From assembly GCA_039654915.1 (NCBI GenBank), contig CM077593.1, forward strand, positions 33,760,501 through 33,824,500: DNA of 64,000 nt. The letters run 5' to 3'. Both the position numbers and the translations under genes were made by a program. The stretch comes from Aquilaria yunnanensis (Eukaryota > Streptophyta > Magnoliopsida > Malvales > Thymelaeaceae). Each line of letters begins with the position of its first letter. Position 1 is the first letter of the stretch. Below are positions 1 to 12,942 of this stretch, one piece after another. The notes beneath the pieces are model-generated. The model ran no database searches. It had not been told where the DNA came from and saw only the letters and a program-made list of their open reading frames with translations.

Positions 1-530
1 TTAGCTTCTCAGATGCCTTCTTTAGATCCTCTTGGCTAACAACATTTTCTTCTTGAACCAAACAAAAAGCATCTCTAATGAATTTTTAAGTCACACCTCT
101 GTTAGCATGAAGTTTGTCTAGCTTGGCTTGGTATTCCTCGAAAAGTACTTTACTTGTAAATGGCTCCGTCTCCCACGGGATCTTGGTTCAAGCAAAGATG
201 CCCCTAAGAGCTAGATAGACGGTTCCTTTCAAGAATGTGCTAAGCAAAAAAATCCCATTATTTTACATTCTGATGAAGTGATTGGTGGTAGCCATGCTCC
301 TCGACATGTGTAACCACTCTGAGTACGTCAATATAGTGATTAAATTTAGTATGCTCAAGCCCCAGGCAGACCATGTCCTGTAGGCCAAGCAGAACATGCA
401 CTATGTTTACCCAAGTGGCCCTCTTGGTCGTTATGCAAAGATGTATATTGGTCAAACCATCACACACATTCACATACAATTTCATCTGGAAGTAATGATG
501 ATAGTGAAATTCTTTATTCCTGGCCAATAA
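1..530 (-). pseudogene. Unassigned coding remnant, possibly retroelement-derived
   Basis: Reading the minus strand from an ATG at 527 gives 89 codons, and a protein-like frame (with a frame change and two stops) continues to the window edge. It contains sensible stretches such as an FLKGTVYLALRG-like and a KVLFEEYQAKLDKL-like segment. I do not recognise the family. The element-rich surroundings suggest a decayed retrotransposon protein, but that is inference. The remnant is cut by the start of the window. Confidence 0.25.
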
Positions 531-540
531 GGAATTTGAG

Positions 541-2900
541 TAAAACCTCTAAGTGCATGTACAATCATATGCATACATGATGCTATTGGTGTGCATTTTA
601 TGTGTCCAAACTTTCACACTGTATCCAACTCAAATTAGACCCATGTTCTCCTATGCCCTAAAGGTTTTAAACCCTTTAATACCCTTAAAAATTCATAGGG
701 AAATAGGTTTGAGACATTAAATCCATCTAAGTTTACAATTATGGATTTTATACTTAACCGGGTAGAAATGACCATATGAACAGTGCTCAGCAAAATTAGC
801 CAATTTTGACAGGTCATAACTCTGGCTACAGGGCACCAAATCTAGTGATTAAAAAGCCAAGTTATTCATATTGAAGTTTTCTAGATGTGGTAAAACTTTC
901 ATGGCCAAATTATTTATGTACAAAAAGTTATAGCAGATGGAGTACATGGTACCAAATTTTAGCCATTATTGACCATTATGCTCATACAAAATGTCATAAT
1001 ATTACTCCATTTCTAGGTGCAAAACCCACTTGGTAGTGTATGGGCATGTCTTATACACCTGGGAAAACCATTCCCATGAATTTAGAACCCTTTTAACCAT
1101 CATTCATAAAAATGCCATCAAAACAACCCATAAACACCATATGGACAACATTGTATACACACTTCAAACTACACTCCATTGATCCATATATCCTTCTCAC
1201 ATTACACATACAACATACCCAACTCATTTACATGCATTTATGCACCACATACATGACAATAAATTCGTTAATATGTACACTGAGCTTCTTGGAGAGCTTT
1301 AAAAGCACTAAGCACTCCAGAAACTTGAAGGAACCAGCTGCTACGTAAGGCAGAAAGTGCCATTACTAAAAATAGCTAATGTGCTCCAAAAATCATGAAA
1401 ATTTTCAGTTTACAACTACACATATGGAAGTTAATATACTTGAAATTTCACAGAGAAATTCAAATGAAAGCTGTTAGTTTGAATGCTCCCTTTCAGGTGC
1501 TCCTGAAATGGACAGAAAGGGGTAAGTCTCTTTGAAGAAACTTAGTATGGGGTTATCATTAGAAACTTGAATTCCCAGAAACATACCTGAAATCCAAAGA
1601 CATAAAAACACAAAAACAAAGCACATATACAAAAATATGGCCATACAAATGCACAAACTAACATAACACAATCAAATGCAATGCTGGTAGCAGTACATCA
1701 TTAGGGTTAGTCTATAAACAATCAAATAAACAATATGTAATCACTATGGCAGCCCTCATCAAGCTAATGCTTGGTCTTATGAGGTTAATTGGTCTTATTT
1801 AGTACTAACTTGGGCTCTACAAACCCCTGTAAACATTGCCATCTTAGTGCATGAAAAATAGTAGGGCTGAAACCTTGTTCATGCACTCCTCCTTAACCCA
1901 TACTTGGTTCTTTGAGCTTTTTGCTCTCTTCGAAGCATGGTCTTAGCTTTATGGATGCTTGATCATCATATCATGATAGTAAAAAACCATGAAACATGAA
2001 GATAAAACCCTTACCTAAGCTGTGAAGGCTGAAATCTTCAAGAGATACACAATAAACCCGAAAACTAGGGTTTTTCTCTTTCTTGTTACATCCGATTGCC
2101 TTCCTTTGTGATTTCTTGGGAGATTGAGGTATGGTGGCTAAGGAAGCTTATGGAGGAGCTAAGGAAGGAAGTTTGGCTGGTGAGGGCCGAAAATGACCAA
2201 GGAAAGGCAATAAATCAAGATATTTTCCTTGGTTTAATTACTTTAATCTTAACCTAACTTAGGTCACTATAAGTATGCTCTAAGCAAAGACTTTTTGGCT
2301 AATATTTAGCCCACATTTTTTACCTTAGAATGTGGAAATAAAAGGCTGGGATAATGCTAAAAATGGCCACCTTTTACCCTTGTCAATGATACTCCCATCC
2401 TTAAGTTATTTTTGTGAACAATTGTAAACCTAGTTGTCCTAAGTTCTTGAATAATAGCCTTTGTTTCCTTTATGCAATTTAGCCTAAAAAAATTGCTTCC
2501 ATACCATTCAAATCCCTCTAAAACCTCTCTTTTAAAGTTGTACAATTGAGTACCAAAGTCTAGAAATCTTACAATAAATTCCATAAGTTACTTGTTGACC
2601 ATGGAATCCTTTAGGGTTTTCTTGTAACCATTGTGTGGATCTTTCAAGGAGGTGTAGATTATATACTTTACCCCTCACATTCCATTCACTATGGGGAAAA
2701 TCATGCTATATAATGGTTTATAACCATTATGCCTTTATACTATAATTTTCCCATTTGTTGAGGTAGTAATAGCTTGAATGGCCATCTTATAAGCAAATAG
2801 GGATGATGCATGTAAAAGTGGAAAATTTCATCAAAATATGGGCAAAATGCAAGTAAAAGAAAGAAAAAATGTATCCAAGAAAGCTCTACCCCTAGCTACT
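541..2900. other. AT-rich intergenic DNA, no gene seen
   Basis: No reading frame here exceeds about 80 codons, and none shows a recognisable motif. There are short poly-A runs and no clear tandem repeat, primer site or LTR end. I take it as old, unclassifiable repeat-derived sequence. Confidence 0.5.
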
Positions 2901-3423
2901 CAAAGCATGCCTCATTAAAGGGAAGGTGGTTGTAGAGATAGTTGGAGGCCTTAAGCATCAGAATGTTGCCACTCATCCTCTTTACCAAGTCCAGAGCCTA
3001 GGGCTTTTGAAAATATTCTCATTGGCATGAACGTTGATGGAGGACTTGTGGCGCTCATTACCCCCAACTATCGCCCAAACATCTCTTTGACCCCTTTTGG
3101 TGATAATCCGACAAAAGCATTTTAGCTTTTTTGGGCCCAAAGGCTTGGGAAGTAGACTTGGATAGAGATAAAAACCAAAGTGAATGTTGAGTGAAAATAA
3201 TTACTAAAGAAAGAAATAGCTAAAGGAAGAAACATGTTACCTTCCATGACTCTCGAGGTTAGGGAGCTAAAGTTCCAGAGTTTGTAGGGATTAATTTGAC
3301 TAGAAAAGCTAGAGTAATAATTCCCAAAGGTTGAAGGATCAAACCCACCAAGGCTAGAGGACTTAAAGGTTCTTCAGTAGGGCAAACTTCCACCTCAAAG
3401 TCTATGATGTACCTCTTGATGTC

Positions 3424-4144
3424 CTAATCCCTGAGAAGAGATAAAATTACCTGACCATCACCAGGCGCATAAATATCAATGAATGGCATTTGGTCACCTT
3501 TGTCATATGAGGATGAAAGAGTGATGACCTTAACTTTCTTGCCCTGAGACTTACATCTTCTTCCCTTGGTTGATTTGAGATCATGCTCTTGCCAATGAGC
3601 TAAATGAGGGATTCGAGTAAAAGTGGTCTCATAAATGGTGATCTTTTTCTCCTTAGGCCTTTTAGGTGCCTTTGTGGCAACTGAAGAACTAGTTCTTTTA
3701 TGGACTTTACCCTTCTCGTGCTCTTTTTTACCACCACCTTTCCCAACCTTCTTGTTACCATCATTCTTAGCATGCTGCTTATACACATTAGCCCACCTCA
3801 TGTTGTACGTTACAGAAAAATCAAGTATTAGTAACAGGTACCAAAAAACTAGGTAGCAAAGATAGCTCAGGAAATGGAAAACCAAACGGGACTCCCTATT
3901 CTCAATAGCATTAAGGGTTCCCCTTAGCAACCCAATCAAGACTCTCTCCCCCTTTCAATCCTTAGTAGGAAAAGAAGGTAGGTTTCAGACATTTTGAAAT
4001 CCCTAAGCACATCTTCAGTGATAAGCTTATAAGAGAAGGAGAAAGGAATGTCCAATTCAAGATCAAGGGCCATATGGTACATCTGAGACAAAATAAAAAG
4101 GGCCTTGAAAAACCTCTTCGGGAAGATTCAAGGAAAATGTTCAT
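3424..4144 (-). pseudogene. Remnant of a Tat-type antisense-gene (aORF) protein
   Basis: Minus-strand segments resemble the aORF of element D further right. A stretch reading like FSYKLITEDVLRDFK lines up with D's FPINWRLMTEEVLRELK. A following GLLRGTLNAIE matches D's VKLLKGETSFESF. After an intron-like gap comes a strongly basic Lys/Gly/Glu-rich stretch, as in D after its first intron. D has its first intron (67 bp) at this same boundary. The frame is broken and the rest of the parent element is not obvious here. A minus-strand aORF would imply a parent element on the plus strand. The match is by eye only. Confidence 0.4.
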
Positions 4145-4393
4145 CTAGCCAAATATATCTTGCCACTTTGCTCAAATAGTCAACCCTCTATGCCCTGGTT
4201 ACTTATGAGACACCTCCACCACTCCTCTAGACTTACCTACTTAAAGACCTCTTAGGTACAACCACTACCTATCTAAGCTTCCGTATTGGTAATAGAGGGA
4301 CAAAGTTGCCAATTTTTGTCACAATGTTACTGTGTTAATGTGTATATTACGATAAGGTTCATGTAACTAACTTAACCAAACGTTTATAATCTC

Positions 4394-5766
4394 TGATAGC
4401 TCCTAAACTACACTAAAAAAAATACTCAATTATGAACTCCCAATGATATGGAACCTTTGAGGCAGGCGCACTTATCAAAGTAGCATAGCACATCAAGGTC
4501 GTATTCCACTGGAACAAAGTTGTCTACCATACTCAACCTTTTTCTATTATTTAGTTGATCAGTTAAAGGCTTATTTAACTAACTACTACCATTTAAACTA
4601 CTGCAGTAAATAAAAATAAATCTAGGACAACAAGAAAACAAATTAGATGAATCAACAACTAAAAAATACCATGCTTAGAGTCAAATCCTCCTAGAAATTT
4701 ATTCCACTATTAATTATTTTGGTCTAATAGGCATATAGTTATCTTAGACCATGGAGAACTCCTGAATTAGATTAACTCCTCTTTTAGGGCAGTTAACTCC
4801 TATTTCTAGGTTGATCAGTTAGAATCTTTTGCTAATCAAAACCCCTAAAAATAGATTTGTAGTTCTTTGAGTCTCAACACTAGGTTTGACCTTAGTTTAG
4901 AGATCTTATGTCAGTCTATCTCTAGACTTGCATGCATCCTTTCTATCCACATGATGATCAAATCAAACATACAAGCTGTTAGCTTAAAATAATCGAAATC
5001 AGACATTGAATTAAAGGCCTAGCTTTTACCAATCCAACAACAATGAAGCACACATGGATGAATCATAAGAAAATTATATTAAATTAAACCAAAATAATCA
5101 TAAAAATAATATCATCCTAGGGTTCATCTATCCCAAGCATCCGTAGGAATTTAACTCATCATTCTGATAAAAAAACACAAGAAGAGAAAAAGAAAACTAG
5201 AAATCAAAGACTGCATCTTTGAATATCTTCTCATCCAAGTAATCTTTGCTCCAGCACGAATCAATCGGTGTTGATTACCAGAACTACCTCTTGCAGCCTT
5301 CTACTATGAACCATAAAGCTTCTTTCTTGCCTCTGGCCACTTCCTCATTTTCTTTCTTTGAAACTGCAAAAAAACTCCCTAGAAAATCCTAATAACGTCA
5401 TTGACACAGCCATGTTTAAGGCCGTATTTCACATCTGGATGTGAAAATTCATAAAAACATTAATGACATAGTTCCTAACAATGTTAACAAACATGGGCAT
5501 GTTTGCTATTAGAAAATAAGTAGAATAGTGACAATTTCTAACATTGGCAATATTCAAGGGTGTGTTAACTCTCATTTCTTCTAAATCTTCAATTTTTGCT
5601 CCAAAACTTCTCAAAATCCTTCATTTTCAAAAACAAGCTGAATTATGACTTGAAAATAAAATATAAACCAATTGAGCACCAATTTTTATCAAAACTACTC
5701 AAAAGGCAAGCAAAGATTAAGGAAAATCATAGTAGAAATATGTATAATATAGCACATATTATATTC
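4394..5766 (-). repeat. 3' LTR remnant of element E
   Basis: The first about 500 bp resemble 22,072-22,240 (shared phrases such as caatgayatggaacctt and gttgatcagttagaatctt-like text). The putative outer end begins TGATAGCT. At 5,767-5,776, on the minus strand, the sequence resembles a polypurine tract (AAGTGTGTGGGAA-like), which would set the inner border. Similarity fades through the middle of the LTR, so the length of about 1.37 kb is an estimate. Confidence 0.45.
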
Positions 5767-5911
5767 CCACACACTTGAACCAATGTGAAAAATCTAAAGG
5801 TCTCAAGAACTTAGTAAGAGATGTCAAGCATGGAATTACTTTAGTCGAACACCTTTCAAAACAAAATAAGTCAACAAAAGTAGTTCATTTGCAACCTAGC
5901 TACCCATATCA

Positions 5912-6790
5912 TGTGTTGATTATTGCCCTAATATCCTAAGTTCCAAAGGGTACCTGAATACTCTCTTCACTAACTTTGTCTAGGAAGGAAAAAATTGATT
6001 AAGGGAGAAAGAAAAGAAGTTAAAAATAGAAGCAAAGGTGAAAAGAAGAATTGTAGAAGGGAAATTAGAAGAAAATTGATTGGAAGAAAAGAACGTGATG
6101 CTTAAGAGCACAAAGGAGTTAAGAAAGAACAAAAGAGAAGAGCATTGACCAAAGCAACTTGTATCTTTATTAATCTATGTTGAATCCATGAATTGCAAGT
6201 CCTATTTAAAGAGAAATAAACTAAGGTAGCTGACCAAACAAAGTTGTTTTGGACTAGGAACTCTAAACTATGCAAAAGAGGCAAACCTAGTCAAACTAGG
6301 TTTTAAAAACACATTTGAACACTTTCCCACATAAAATTTGTGTGGCATGTGTCCTATGTGCCATAAACCTGTTGCTTAATGAAATAACATGTAGGAACAT
6401 AAACTAATTAAGAAATACGAACAAAAACACTTGAGCATATAAAAATGTTTAGACAGGGCTCCAAGGTGGCTCTTGGGTGCACCCCTAGAGGTCTTTAGGG
6501 TTTTGACTTAGGCCTCCATGCTCCAGCCACTTTCTTTCTTCCTTTCTTCAACTTGGATCCCTATAATATTGAATGAATTAAAGTATTTTGGGTCATGGAC
6601 ATGTAAAAGTTGGTCGTAAGCTAAAATGGTGTAGGAGGGCTCCAAGTAGGCCTCCATGTGCTCCACAATAAGTGCTTGAAGGGCTTCTTGTGTCTCTTTG
6701 GGTTTTTTCCTATGAGAAGTCCAGTGCTTATCTTTAATGGGTCCTTAGAAGTATAGGAGCCTTTGAACTTTATAGTTCTCCATTATCCCA
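5912..6790 (-). repeat. 3' LTR of element A
   Basis: This 879-bp copy aligns along its whole length with 12,065-12,942. On the minus strand it begins TGGGATAATGG and ends ACA. The adjoining minus-strand sequence AAGAAAGGC at 6,791-6,799 is the likely polypurine tract. Confidence 0.9.
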
Positions 6791-6899
6791 GCCTTTCTTA
6801 GAGAGATTTGTCTTCAAATCATCACTTACATCAAACAAAGATAGGTGAAAAATATTGAAAGTTGAACTAACATTGTGCTCACCTCTTAGGTCTAATTTG

Positions 6900-7965
6900 T
6901 AGGCATTATCATTGATCTTTCCCAACACTTGCAAAAGGTCTGTCTCCTTGATGTTGAAGCTTTGACTTTCTTTGAGTAGGGAACCTCTATTTCCTCATAT
7001 GAACCTAAATCCAATCTTCTGGCTCAAATGTCACTTTATTCCTTCATTTGTTGGTTGGGTTGCATGTTGTCGAGTCTTTTTCTCAATTTGCAGCCTTACT
7101 TTCTCATGCATTGCCTTTACCATCTCAGCTTTTTTAGCCCCATCTACTTTAGCAATATCACTTAAAGGCAAAGGTTTTAAATCCATAGGGGTTTATAGGT
7201 TAAAACCATATCCAACTTCAAAAGGAGAAAACCTGTGGTTTTTTGTACTACCCTATTATAAGCAAACTCAACATGAGTTAAAACTTCCCCCTAAGTTTTC
7301 AAATTTTTTTGAATGTTGGCCCTTAGTATAGTGATCAAAGTCTTATTACTTACCTTAGTTTGACTATCTATTTGTGGATGACAAGTTGTAGGGAACACAA
7401 GTTTGGTATTTAACTTGTTCCACAAAACTCTTCAAAAATGACTAAGGAACTTCACATTTCAGTTACTAACAATGGTTTTTAGAAGTCCATGTAATCTCAC
7501 AACCTCATTGAAGAATAGATTGGCAATGTGCATAATATCATCTGTATTGTGACATGGAACAAAGTAAGTCATCTTTGAGAATTTGTCTATAATCACAAAA
7601 ATAGAGTCTTTTCCATTTTTTGTTCTAGGAATTCCTACAAAAAATTTCATAGAAAGGTTAGTCCAAGGATGAGAATGAATTGGTAATGGGGAGTAAAGAC
7701 CATAAGGATTTCTTTTAGACTTAGCCTTTTTACACTCAAGATAGTTAGCATAAACTTTCTCCACATCTCTTTTCATCCTCATCCAAAAGAACTTTTCCTT
7801 AAGCACACTTAAGGTTTTCTCAATACCAAAGTGTCCCATTAAACTTCCTTCATAGGCCTTCTGTACCAACAAAGTTCTCAAAGAAGACTTAGGTATATAC
7901 AACTTATCTTGCTTAAAAAGAAAGCCATCAACTCTATAGTATCTTTCAAACCCGAATGTGCACAC
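6900..7965 (-). pseudogene. Integrase remnant of element A
   Basis: The minus-strand frame from 7,965 begins with the zinc-binding region. Its second His survives in a GHFGIEKTL stretch, but the first Cys of the usual CxxC pair is replaced (NYLECKKAKS). The catalytic core follows (FVIIDKFSKMTYFVPC). The position that normally holds the first catalytic Asp reads MKF instead of MDF. Near 7,460 the frame breaks where the second Asp should lie, and stops interrupt what follows. From there to about 6,900 decayed integrase sequence is still readable, including a [14 protein letters not shown] stretch. The function was insertion of element cDNA; this copy is dead. Confidence 0.85.
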
Positions 7966-8042
7966 TTAGCATAGAACTCACCAAAGTCAAAGTCACCTTT
8001 ATTTAAGTCCTTTAAATACTCAAATCTTAAGATTTTTAGCAT

Positions 8043-9260
8043 CTAAAGAAGAAAGAAGAACATACCTCCTTGACAATGCATTATGTACAATATTTTCCTT
8101 ACCTTACTTATACTTGATGTTGAATGGTATGGAAAGGTCTCAATGAACTTGACCCACCTTGCATGCCTTCTACTAAGTTTTCCTTGTCCTTTCAAGTATT
8201 TCAAGGATTGGTGGTTTGTAAGGATGACAAACTCATTTGACCACGAGTAATGTTGCCAAGTTTCAAGTGCTTTAACCAAGGCATACATCTTTTTGTCATA
8301 GATTAAATAGTTTAAGGTTGATCCGCTTAGCTTCTCGTTAAAGTAAGCTATAGGTTGCCCTTCCTACATTAAAATAACACCAATAGCATGTCCACATGCA
8401 TCAAACTCAATGTCAAAGGTCATAGAAAAATCAAGAAAAACTAAAACAGGTGTGTTGCTTAATTTGTGCTTAAGTGTTCTAAATACATCCTATTGTCTTT
8501 CTTTCACTTAAAGCCTACATTCTTCTTTACCACTTCTTTAAAAAATGTGGCAATACTTGATAAGTCCTTTGCAAACCTCCTATAAAAACTAGCAAGTCCA
8601 TTGAAAGATCTCATCTAAAAAATAGACTTAAGAGTTGGCCATTCTTGTATTGCCATTACCTTTTCTTGATCAACCTTCACTCCTTTTGAACTCATAAAAA
8701 AACCAAGAAATATAACATGGTCAGCAAAAAAAAGACACTTTTTAAGATTTGTATACGACTTTTGTGTCCTCAATGTCTCTAACACATGCCTTAAAAGCTC
8801 AACATGCTCATGCAAGCTCCTAGTATACACTAGAAAGTCATCAAAGTAAACCATAATAAGCTTACCAATGAAATCCTTTAAATATGATTCATGAGCCTTA
8901 TAAAAGTGCTAGAAGCATTAGGTAAACCAAATGGCATGACTAACTACTCATATAACCCACATTTAGTTTTCAATGCAGTTTCCCACTTATCCCTTTCTTT
9001 CATCCTAATTTCATGGTATCCATTCTCATAATTAATCTCAGAAAAGATAGTAGAACCATGAACTCATCAAGAATGTCATCTAGTCTAGGAATGGGATGTC
9101 TATACATCATGCAATTACCATCTTCCTTTGGCACAACATAAGAACTTAAGCTTTCTCTTACATAGCCCTTGGACATTAAGTATTGTACTTGACTTTAGAT
9201 CTTCTTGGTCTTCTCAAGATTACTTCTATAGGCAAGCTTGTTTAGAATGAAAGGTCCTAG
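8043..9260 (-). pseudogene. Reverse transcriptase and RNase H remnant of element A
   Basis: RT landmarks can be read on the minus strand: GYVRESLSS near 9,160, a YRHPIPRLDDILDE-like stretch near 9,090, MPFGLPNAS near 8,930, and the catalytic VYFDDFLVYT near 8,840. The RT thumb follows (LKKCLFFADHVIFLGF). RNase H remains are visible below 8,290 ([25 protein letters not shown]). Together these would copy element RNA into DNA and remove the RNA strand. Several frame changes and stops separate the pieces, so no enzyme can be made. The order before integrase marks it as Ty3/gypsy rather than Ty1/copia. Confidence 0.88.
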
Positions 9261-9499
9261 AAAAGATAAATTTGATGCTCAATACCTCTTAAGGGTAGTA
9301 GTCCTATTCGCTCATCAGGAAACACATCTTCAAAGTCCTTCACCAAAGAAAAAATAACACTAGGAAGCTTGTTAGTTTGGTCACTAGAAAGAACGAAAGA
9401 AAGATCCTTTGTAAAGTAAAACAAACACCAGCTTTTGTGCTTTAAAGATTTTCCTCACATCACTCGTATTGATTATCAAGCTCTTTTTTCTTCTCTAAA

Positions 9500-10075
9500 C
9501 TTTATTCTCTTTGTTTTTACACTAGGAACTTTCAACACTTTTCTTCCCCTCAAGATCACTCACCTCACATCTCTCTTTTAATCTTTCAGCTTTCCCATTT
9601 TCACTCAGGCTCTCATATTTCTTTTTCTTCTCATTAACTTTTCTCTCGACCTTACCATGCATCTTTCTTTGATCTTCCATAACTTTTTGAGGTGTAAGTA
9701 GCACCAATGTAATGGTCCTCTCTTTGTACTTGAATGAATATCTATTTTTGAAGCCATCATGGATCATACTCCAATCATATTGCCATGGTCTTCCTAAAAG
9801 AATGTAACTTGCTTCCATGAGCACAACATCACACAAGACTTCATCATTATATTTCTTAATTTTGAAGGCCACCATAACTTGGTTTGTCACCTTGACCTTA
9901 TCTTCAATGTAGAGCCATTAAAGCTTGTAAGGGCTCGGGTGCCTTGTGGTGGGGAGTTGCAACTTTTCACCAAAGTAGTACTTGCAACATTAGTACAACT
10001 TCCATTATCTATAATTATACTACATACCTTGTCTCCAATGTAACACCTTATATGAAAAATATTCTCTCTTTAAGT
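9500..10075 (-). pseudogene. Aspartic protease remnant of element A
   Basis: The active-site loop reads IIIDNGSCTNVAS on the minus strand, with the catalytic Asp codon in 10,001-10,009. The usual D-S/T-G is D-N-G here, a variant common in this plant group. Downstream, DVVLMEASYILLGRPWQYD is the second conserved block (ILLGRPW), followed by a charged linker toward RT. The protease would cut the polyprotein. The frame is interrupted between the two blocks, so it is inactive. Confidence 0.82.
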
Positions 10076-10245
10076 ATCCTTCATTTTGACTTGCATATTC
10101 AATGTTGTCTAGTCACAAAGGTAGCTCCTTCTTCTACATACTCCACATCTAAATTATCTTTCATAATAAGCTCATGCTCTTTATGGTTACTCTTATTCAT
10201 GACTACCTCCCTAATGTCATTCAACACCATGGTCTTTTGGTCGAC

Positions 10246-11150
10246 ACATTCTATTTTAAAAAGCCCATTGCCTCCACACTTAAAGCAATCATTGTCTCTG
10301 TTTCTAATGGGTTAAGGGTTGATAATCATTCCTTAGGCATTTGAAGATTTCCTTTGAAAGGTGTCTCGGCCCTACCCCTGATGCCCCCCTTCCTATGCTC
10401 CTTGTTCCACTTTATGGCTCCAAGTTTGCCTCAGGTTAGGGGTTGGATTTGGAGCATACCTTACTTCCCCTGTCCTCTTGAGTTGCTTCTCTACTTTTAT
10501 GGTCATATACAACATATTTTTTAGCTCCATACCTGGTTGCAACTCAACAAGGTTGGCTATGTCATGGTTCAAGCCATGCAAGAATGTTGCCATGGTTGCC
10601 TTTTGATCCTCCTCTATGTTGGCTATCATCAGGGTTACCTCTAAGTTTTTGAAAGAGTCCTCCATAGACCTTGTGCCTTGAGACAACGTTTGAAGCCTTT
10701 GATGTAGCTCTCTTTGGTAATAGCTAGACACAAAACTCATCCTTATCATGGTCTTTAGTTCATGCCATGTTTGCACAGACTCCTCATGATTTTTTTTTGC
10801 CTTGAATTCACAACCTGAGTCCACCAAGCAAGAGCATAGTCAGTAAACTCTAAAGTGCCAAGCTTTACCTTCTTATCCTCGGGGTAGATATAACACTCAA
10901 AGATCATCTACACTTTTTCCACCCATTCAAGGAATGCTTCCTACTCACTCCTCCCTTTCAATGGTGGAATTTGAAACTTAATGCCTTTGAGGTTAGGGTC
11001 CTTCCTTGGCTGTCCCCTCACAGGTTTTCTAGTTGGTGGTGGTGGTGGTGGTGGTGATGAGCTTTCAAGGTCTTCATCTTCATAGGCAGTAACTTCATGG
11101 CTTATGGATGGCTTTCTCCTAAAGGGTACCTCTGGTATTTAGACTAGGAT
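10246..11150 (-). pseudogene. Gag remnant of element A
   Basis: Minus-strand frames give the retrotransposon gag core (TWHELKTMIRMSFVSSYYQ, RSMEDSFKNLEVTLM, GLNHDIANLVELQ). A proline run encoded near 11,035-11,060 lies on its N-terminal side. A zinc knuckle is encoded at 10,246-10,287 with spacing CX2CX4-L-X4C, so the usual His is replaced by Leu. Gag packages element RNA into virus-like particles. Stops and frame changes break the frame (for example near 10,830 and 10,960). From about 11,150 to 12,046 I see only leader-like AT-rich sequence with poly-A and poly-T runs. Confidence 0.85.
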
Positions 11151-12046
11151 ACCCTTTTGTAGTGCTTTGGAAGCTCCTTACTCTAGCTTCTCCAATTAGG
11201 TCTCATTCCACCTTTCCATCATCACTTCAAACTTGGAGCATAGGTCTTGGATTATGGAGTTCTCCACCTTTTCTTTCATGTCTCAACTTACTTCTTTAAA
11301 CACAGTATCTAAAATCAAAGATTCTCACAAACACTCTTTTCTATCAAGTTTGTTAGTGGAAAGTTGGGCAAATGATCAAAACTCTTAAATCCTAAAACAA
11401 CTCACTTAAAGCACATAAAACACTTTTCAAATCCTTTTAAAATCCGTCTTGAAGGAAAAAAAAACATGTTGGAAAATGTTTTAAAAAGGTAAAATAAGTT
11501 AGGAATAGGATGCTCTTCCAATAAAAGATTGAAAGAACATTGGGAACCATGGTTTTTAGCCAAATTAGGGTTTTGGTTGAAACCGAGGCTTTCTTGCTTT
11601 CCAAAGATTTTTCAGCCACTATTTGTTTGATATTTTGTTGATTTCCTTGCTAGAATGGGCTTCCAAAACTCTAAAATAAATTTTTTCTAAAAAAAAAAAT
11701 GAAATGAATCAAAACTTGTAACAAAAGAGAGAGAGAATATAACTTGTATTAAGAGAAGTAACTTGATGAACAAGAATGCAACTTAAACAGAATGGTAACA
11801 AAATATTGTTGATATTTTTCTGGACATTTTGGATGTAGAAACACAAGGGACAATTAATGGCTACAATACTTGGATGAACTTGGATGAAGAAGAACAAATG
11901 TAGGCTTGGGTTGGACACAAATGAAGGAAATCTGAAAAAAAAAACAAGAATAAATGGATTAGAATAGGTGAAATAATGCAAGAAGAAAATGAATTAAAGC
12001 TAAACAAACATGAAGGAATGATAGATAGGTCCTACTTTTGAGATTT

Positions 12047-12059
12047 GGCTTTGATACCA
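12047..12059 (-). other. Primer-binding site of element A (initiator Met tRNA)
   Basis: The minus strand reads TGGTATCAAAGCC, one base from the usual plant initiator-Met-tRNA primer site. It lies five bases from the inner edge of the 5' LTR, where minus-strand cDNA synthesis would be primed. Confidence 0.88.
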
Positions 12060-12064
12060 CTTCA

Positions 12065-12942
12065 TGTGTTTCTTGTTGCCCAAAGATCTTTAGTTCTAAA
12101 GAGTATCCAAATACTCTATTCACCAACTTGATCTAAGAAGAAAAAAATTGATTAAGGGAGAAAAAAAAAGAAATTAGAAACAGGAGCAAAGGTGAGAAGA
12201 AGAATTGCACAAGGGAAATTAGAAGAAAATTGATTGGAAGAGAAGAACTTGAAATACAAGTACACCATGGAGTTGATAAAGAACAAGAGAGAAGAGAATT
12301 GCCCAAAACAACTTGTATCTTTATTAATCTATGTTGAACCACGAATTACATGTTCTATTTAAAGAGAAATAAACTAGGGTAACTAGGCATACAAAGTTGT
12401 ACTGGACTAGAAACCCTAAGCCTCGCAAAAAAGGCAAACATAATCAAACTAGGCTTTGAAAACACGGTTTGAATACTCATCCACATAAAATCCATGTGGC
12501 ATGTGTCCCATGTGCCACAAACTTGTTCCTTTACTAAATAACATGTAGGAAACATAAAATAACTAAGAAAAATGCACAAAAATACTTGGGCATACAAAAT
12601 GTCTAAGCAGGGCTTCAAGGTGGCTCTCGGGTGCACCCTTGGGGCTTTTTAGGTTTTGACTTGGGCTTCCATGCTCCGGCCACTTTCTCTCTTGCTTTCT
12701 TCAGCTTGGATCCCTATATATTGAATAAATTGAAGTGTTTTGGGTCTTGGACATGTAAAAGTTGGCCTCAACCTGAAATGGTGTGGGAGGGCTCCAAGTA
12801 GGTCTCCAAGTGCTCTATAATGAGTGCTTGAAGGACTTCTTGTGTCTCCTTGGCTCTTTTTATTATGAGAGGTCCTGTGCTTATCTTCAATAGGTCCTTA
12901 GAAGTCCTAGAAGCCTCTGAACTTGAAGGCCCTCCATCACCA
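12065..12942 (-). repeat. 5' LTR of element A
   Basis: This 878-bp partner of 5,912-6,790 begins TGGTGATGGAGG on the minus strand and ends ACA next to the primer site. It would carry the element's promoter; I did not find an unambiguous TATA box. Confidence 0.9.

Larger units (their letters stand above)
5912..12942 (-). mobile_element. Ty3/gypsy LTR retrotransposon, decayed but structurally complete (element A)
   Basis: Two direct LTRs (5,912-6,790 and 12,065-12,942) frame a 5.3-kb interior. On the minus strand the interior holds gag, protease, RT, RNase H and integrase in that order, which is the Ty3/gypsy order. A primer site for initiator Met tRNA abuts the right LTR and a short purine tract abuts the left LTR. 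The flanks tatca (5,907-5,911) and tatcc (12,943-12,947) look like a 5-bp target duplication with one change. LTR identity looks like roughly 85-88% by eye, so the insertion is old. All coding parts carry stops and frameshifts. The gag and protease resemble chromovirus-type elements, but I found no chromodomain. Confidence 0.9.

Noticed and set aside
6900..7450. Chromodomain at the end of the element A integrase
   Set aside because: Searched the decayed C-terminal region by eye and found no convincing chromodomain; also none in B or D.
12047..12059. tRNA-like sequence
   Set aside because: Only a short tRNA-complementary primer site, as are 29,256-29,273, 48,855-48,872 and 61,542-61,561; no cloverleaf.
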